Of a stretch of 9,789 nucleotides of DNA, positions 7,015 to 9,789 are shown piece by piece. A program made the translations under genes and the position numbers. The DNA comes from Chloroflexota bacterium (lineage in GTDB: Bacteria; Chloroflexota; Anaerolineae; Anaerolineales; UBA4823). A model generated the notes under the pieces. The model saw nothing but the letters and a program-made list of their open reading frames with translations, did no database searches and was not told the origin of the DNA. The stretch's first letter is position 1. Each line of letters opens with the position of its first letter. The stretch covers positions 1 to 9,789 of the forward strand of contig DAOVCZ010000052.1 of NCBI GenBank assembly GCA_030669775.1, written 5' to 3'.

Positions 7015-9390
7015 ATGAAGAAAAAAATGCTTTTAGTCTTTTCGGTTGTTGTGAGTGCTGCAGCATTGTTTTATGTACCAGCAAAAGCGGATGGGATCAT
7101 AATCCCAGAACCTCCGATCTGTGATCCCTGTCCGATTCCATCACCTATGTCCCAGCTGGAAATCCGCTATCATCATGTTACTGTAACCATTGAGGATCAA
7201 ATCGCCACAACCTACATCGATCAAGTTTTCTATAATCCAAATGATTGGGACGTGGAAGGGGTATATGTTTTTCCGATACCTGTTGATGCAGCGGTAAGCG
7301 ATTTCATATTATGGATGGATGGGAAACCTGTCCAGGGCGAAATTTTAGATGCGGATCAAGCCCGGCAAACTTATGAAGAGATTGTTTCTACTCTGCGAGA
7401 TCCAGCACTCCTGGAATATGCGGATATGGGTGCCCTGAAGGCGAGTGTTTTTCCGATCCCTCCAATGGATGAGCGACGAATTGAGCTGGAATATACCCAG
7501 GCGCTTACAGCAGAAAACGGTTTAGTGCGATATATTTATCCTTTGGGGACAGAAAAGTTTTCTATTGAGCCATTGGAGAATGTCAGCATTACGGTCAATG
7601 TAACTGCCAAGCAACCCATTCGTGCGGTTTATTCTCCTAGCCATCCGATATCCATCAGCCGGGAAAGTGATTACCAAATCCTGGCAGGATATGAGGAGCA
7701 GGATGTTCTCCCAGATCAAGATTTTGCCCTTTTCTATTCGATCGGTGAATCGGAAGCATTTCATTTAATGACGTTTCGCGATCCATCTGACCCAAAGGAT
7801 CCAGATGGATTTTTTCTCCTCTTGCTGGCCCCAGCAATCAAGGAGTCAGTACGAGCTATTCCGAAGGATGTGCTTATCGTTTTAGACCGCTCGGGCAGCA
7901 TGGAGGGTGAGAAATTCGAACAAGCCCAGCAAGCCGTACGCTATATCTTGAATAAGTTAAATCCGGAGGATCGATTCAATCTGGTCACCTTCAGCACTGC
8001 AGTTGAAATGTATGCCAATGATTTACAACCTGTTTCTGAAGAGGATGATGCCGTACACTGGCTAAATCGGCTGAGAGCTGAAGGGAGTACAGATATAAAT
8101 CGTGCTCTGCTTGAGGCAGCATATCTGGTCGATAGTGAAAGACCAACATATTTGATCTTCCTGACAGATGGGCTGCCTACTGTGGGGGAGGTGGAAAGCG
8201 AGAAGATAATCGCTAATTTGAATGAGTCCTCACCGGGTAATCTTAGCCTGTTCGCTTTCGGGGTTGGTTATGATGTGGATACTTACTTGTTAGATTCTCT
8301 TGCTCAAGCACACCATGGCAGCAGCACATATGTGGTACCTGGAGAACCGCTGGATGAAATTCTATCCGCCTTTTATAACAAGATCAGTGCGCCGGTATTA
8401 ACCGATTTGCAGCTAGATTTTGATGACCTGGTCACAGCTGATATTTATCCACATCCATTACCTGACCTATTCATCGGATCTCAAATTGCAGTTGTCGGTC
8501 GTTATCGACAAGGTGGCACTTTTGACGTGATGCTCAGTGGTCTAGTTAATGGTAGCAGACAGAATTTCGTCTATCCAGACCAGGAATTTGAAGAGAGAAG
8601 TCCAGATCTTGAAGGCTCAATACGTTCGTTACCTAGTTTGTGGGCGATGCGCAAAATTGGCTATCTGCTCCAGCAAGTTCGATTAATCGGCCCCGACCGT
8701 GAAATAATTGATGAAATTGTGCGGTTAAGTATCCGTTATGGGATAGTCACACCCTACACTTCCTACCTGGTGACTGAGCCATTACCTCTGGGAGCAGAAG
8801 AGCAGGAGCGAATTGCGTCTGAAGAGTTTAATAAATTCAATGACCAGGCGACATTACCTACCTTTGGGAGAAAGGCGGTTGAGGAGGCAGAGGGTCAAAG
8901 CTCATTGGCCAATGCGGATGCTGTGGCATCTGCTCCAGTTGAAGCACTTGGTAAGGTGCGCACTATCGGATCTCACACATTTATCCTCTCTGATCGTGTT
9001 TGGATAGATACAATGTATGATCCTGATCAGATGGAGGTTATTGAAATCAATTTTCTTTCAAACGAATATTTCTCCATAGCCAAAGATAAACCAGAACTTG
9101 CCGACGCTTTTGCATTAGGACCAAGGGTAATTGTGCTCTCCGGAAATAAAGCTTACCGAGTTGTCGAAGGTGATTCGTCTGTTGACCAGCCTGCTCAAAC
9201 ACCCCTCCCGACGACGATAAATGTTGATCAATCTACTCCCCCCATGGATACTCCTGGAACAGATCAACCTGATCCCAATCAACCAAATATATCTGGAAAT
9301 CTATCCCTGCCATGTTGGGGTGGTTTGGTGATTGCACTGCTGCCTCTGATGGTTTTGGGAGTGATCAGACATAATATCAAGTTTGATTAA
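7015..9390 (+). CDS. Secreted VIT and von Willebrand A domain protein with C-terminal membrane anchor
   Basis: This 791-residue protein is predicted to be exported and cell-surface anchored; no substrate or partner can be read from the sequence. A signal peptide (MKKK, then a hydrophobic run to about 20) ends at a likely A-K-A25/D26 cleavage site. A VIT domain follows (about 45-175): VTIEDQIATTYIDQVFYNPN (57-76), YVFPIPVDAAVSDF (84-97), QARQTYEEI (115-123) and SVFPIPP (144-150). The vWA domain (about 284-460) has a complete metal site: D291-R-S293-G-S295, T359 in GSTD, and D385 in LTDG. Residues about 645-718 form a separate conserved-looking block (VRTIGSHTFILSDRVWIDT to GPRVIVLSGNKAYRV). 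A Pro/Thr/Asp-rich linker (719-762) leads to PCWGG (766-770), a hydrophobic helix (771-784) and the tail RHNIKFD. The architecture resembles inter-alpha-trypsin-inhibitor-like bacterial proteins and marine sortase-target proteins. It is a single gene, divergent from prfA. Confidence 0.9.
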   Translation: MKKKMLLVFSVVVSAAALFYVPAKADGIIIPEPPICDPCPIPSPMSQLEIRYHHVTVTIEDQIATTYIDQVFYNPNDWDVEGVYVFPIPVDAAVSDFILWMDGKPVQGEILDADQARQTYEEIVSTLRDPALLEYADMGALKASVFPIPPMDERRIELEYTQALTAENGLVRYIYPLGTEKFSIEPLENVSITVNVTAKQPIRAVYSPSHPISISRESDYQILAGYEEQDVLPDQDFALFYSIGESEAFHLMTFRDPSDPKDPDGFFLLLLAPAIKESVRAIPKDVLIVLDRSGSMEGEKFEQAQQAVRYILNKLNPEDRFNLVTFSTAVEMYANDLQPVSEEDDAVHWLNRLRAEGSTDINRALLEAAYLVDSERPTYLIFLTDGLPTVGEVESEKIIANLNESSPGNLSLFAFGVGYDVDTYLLDSLAQAHHGSSTYVVPGEPLDEILSAFYNKISAPVLTDLQLDFDDLVTADIYPHPLPDLFIGSQIAVVGRYRQGGTFDVMLSGLVNGSRQNFVYPDQEFEERSPDLEGSIRSLPSLWAMRKIGYLLQQVRLIGPDREIIDEIVRLSIRYGIVTPYTSYLVTEPLPLGAEEQERIASEEFNKFNDQATLPTFGRKAVEEAEGQSSLANADAVASAPVEALGKVRTIGSHTFILSDRVWIDTMYDPDQMEVIEINFLSNEYFSIAKDKPELADAFALGPRVIVLSGNKAYRVVEGDSSVDQPAQTPLPTTINVDQSTPPMDTPGTDQPDPNQPNISGNLSLPCWGGLVIALLPLMVLGVIRHNIKFD

Positions 9391-9414
9391 ACAAGAATGC
9401 TCGCTACCATTACC

Positions 9415-9460
9415 AAAAAAAACCGCCTGTTATGATTTCTAAACCGGCGGTTTTCTTCTT
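9415..9460. terminator. Bidirectional rho-independent terminator
   Basis: AAAACCGCC (9419-9427) pairs perfectly with GGCGGTTTT (9446-9454), a 9-bp stem with an 18-base loop. On the plus strand the stem runs into TTTTCTTCTT (9451-9460). On the minus strand the eight A of 9415-9422 give a run of eight U. It therefore serves both the vWA gene (stop at 9390) and the convergent gene ending at 9484. Nothing else is visible in 9391-9483. Confidence 0.82.
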
Positions 9461-9483
9461 GTGTGGTCTGATTTATTCGGTTA

Positions 9484-9789
9484 TTACTCGTCCACGTACT
9501 CAAAGCGGTTGTTTACACCATAGGGGGCATCATCGATGTGTACTTTCTCCATCCCGCGTTCACCCTTATTGGGAGCCTCTCGATCACAACGGGTGAAGGT
9601 CAATTTCATATAGGTTGTAAGATCAAGAGTACCAGAATCTGATAGTCCACATGACCAAATAGTTTGATCGTAAACCAAACGCTTAACAGTGAACACCTTT
9701 GTTTCACCTGCTGCTACAGTTAGGTAATAAAAGGTATTTTCATTTAGCAAGCTGATCGATACGGGTTGGTCGGTTTTATTCAGCACCTC
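9484..9789 (-). CDS. Unrecognised protein, 3' part, probable exported Cys-paired beta domain
   Basis: I do not recognise a named family. The frame runs off the right edge; the first candidate start (GTG at 9786) reads as an ordinary internal codon (E-V-L-N-K-T), so the gene is most likely truncated here. The visible 101 residues alternate short hydrophobic and polar stretches, as in a beta sandwich: PVSISLLNENTFYYLTV, AAGETKVFTV, then WSCGLSD and KLTFTRC. The two cysteines (46 and 67, counting the GTG codon as 1) could form a disulfide, which suits an extracellular protein. The pattern N-K-T-x-x-P-V, then Y-x-L-T-V-x-A-G, then W-x-C-G resembles small domains I recall from secreted Anaerolineae proteins, but this rests on memory. 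The C-terminal part (RGMEKVHIDDAPYGVNNRFEYVDE) is acidic and ends in a double stop TAATAA. The gene converges on the vWA gene and shares its terminator. Confidence 0.6.
   Translation of the reverse strand, partial: EVLNKTDQPVSISLLNENTFYYLTVAAGETKVFTVKRLVYDQTIWSCGLSDSGTLDLTTYMKLTFTRCDREAPNKGERGMEKVHIDDAPYGVNNRFEYVDE

Noticed and set aside
7781..7810. Perfect 9-bp inverted repeat ATCCATCTG / CAGATGGAT with a 12-base loop
   Set aside because: It lies inside the vWA coding frame and is explained by the repetitive Asp-Pro-Ser-Asp-Pro-Lys-Asp-Pro-Asp-Gly codons; there is no U-tract or boundary to serve.

Overview
This window looks like ordinary chromosome from an anaerobic or facultative bacterium. 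The most likely group is Chloroflexota, probably class Anaerolineae. That is an inference from several things together: an exported VIT/von Willebrand A protein, a membrane-anchored lipoprotein whose linker repeats Ser-Tyr-Pro-Ala-Pro, a Cys-paired beta-rich exported-type protein at the right edge, a fused LutB-LutC protein, and balanced base composition with frequent TTG/GTG starts. No rRNA, tRNA, mobile element, CRISPR array or prophage gene was seen.

Layout. (1) 1-2625, plus strand: the lactate-utilisation genes lutA (5' end cut by the window) and a lutB-lutC fusion, four bases apart. They encode the iron-sulfur machinery that oxidises L-lactate to pyruvate. (2) 2626-2801: a convergent intergenic region with a strong hairpin at 2680-2711. 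(3) 2802-6878, minus strand: a housekeeping cluster transcribed prfA > prmC > yceI-like lipoprotein > coaBC. prfA and prmC overlap by four bases and form an enzyme-substrate pair, since PrmC methylates the GGQ glutamine of release factor 1. CoaBC makes 4'-phosphopantetheine for coenzyme A. The lipoprotein between them has its own strong Shine-Dalgarno site and no obvious functional tie to its neighbours. (4) 6879-7014: a divergent promoter region with a perfect TATAAT facing prfA. (5) 7015-9390, plus strand: a 791-residue secreted, C-terminally anchored VIT + vWA protein. (6) 9391-9483: a bidirectional rho-independent terminator. (7) 9484-9789, minus strand: the 3' end of an unrecognised gene.

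No clearly new multi-gene system is present. The points most worth a second look are the Pro-Cys-Trp-Gly-Gly + transmembrane + basic tail of the vWA protein, which resembles a C-terminal sorting signal; the NLPY (not NPPY) active-site motif of PrmC paired with an atypical sequence after GGQ in its substrate; two active-site substitutions in the CoaC half of CoaBC; the LutB-LutC fusion; and the unknown Cys-paired domain at the right edge.
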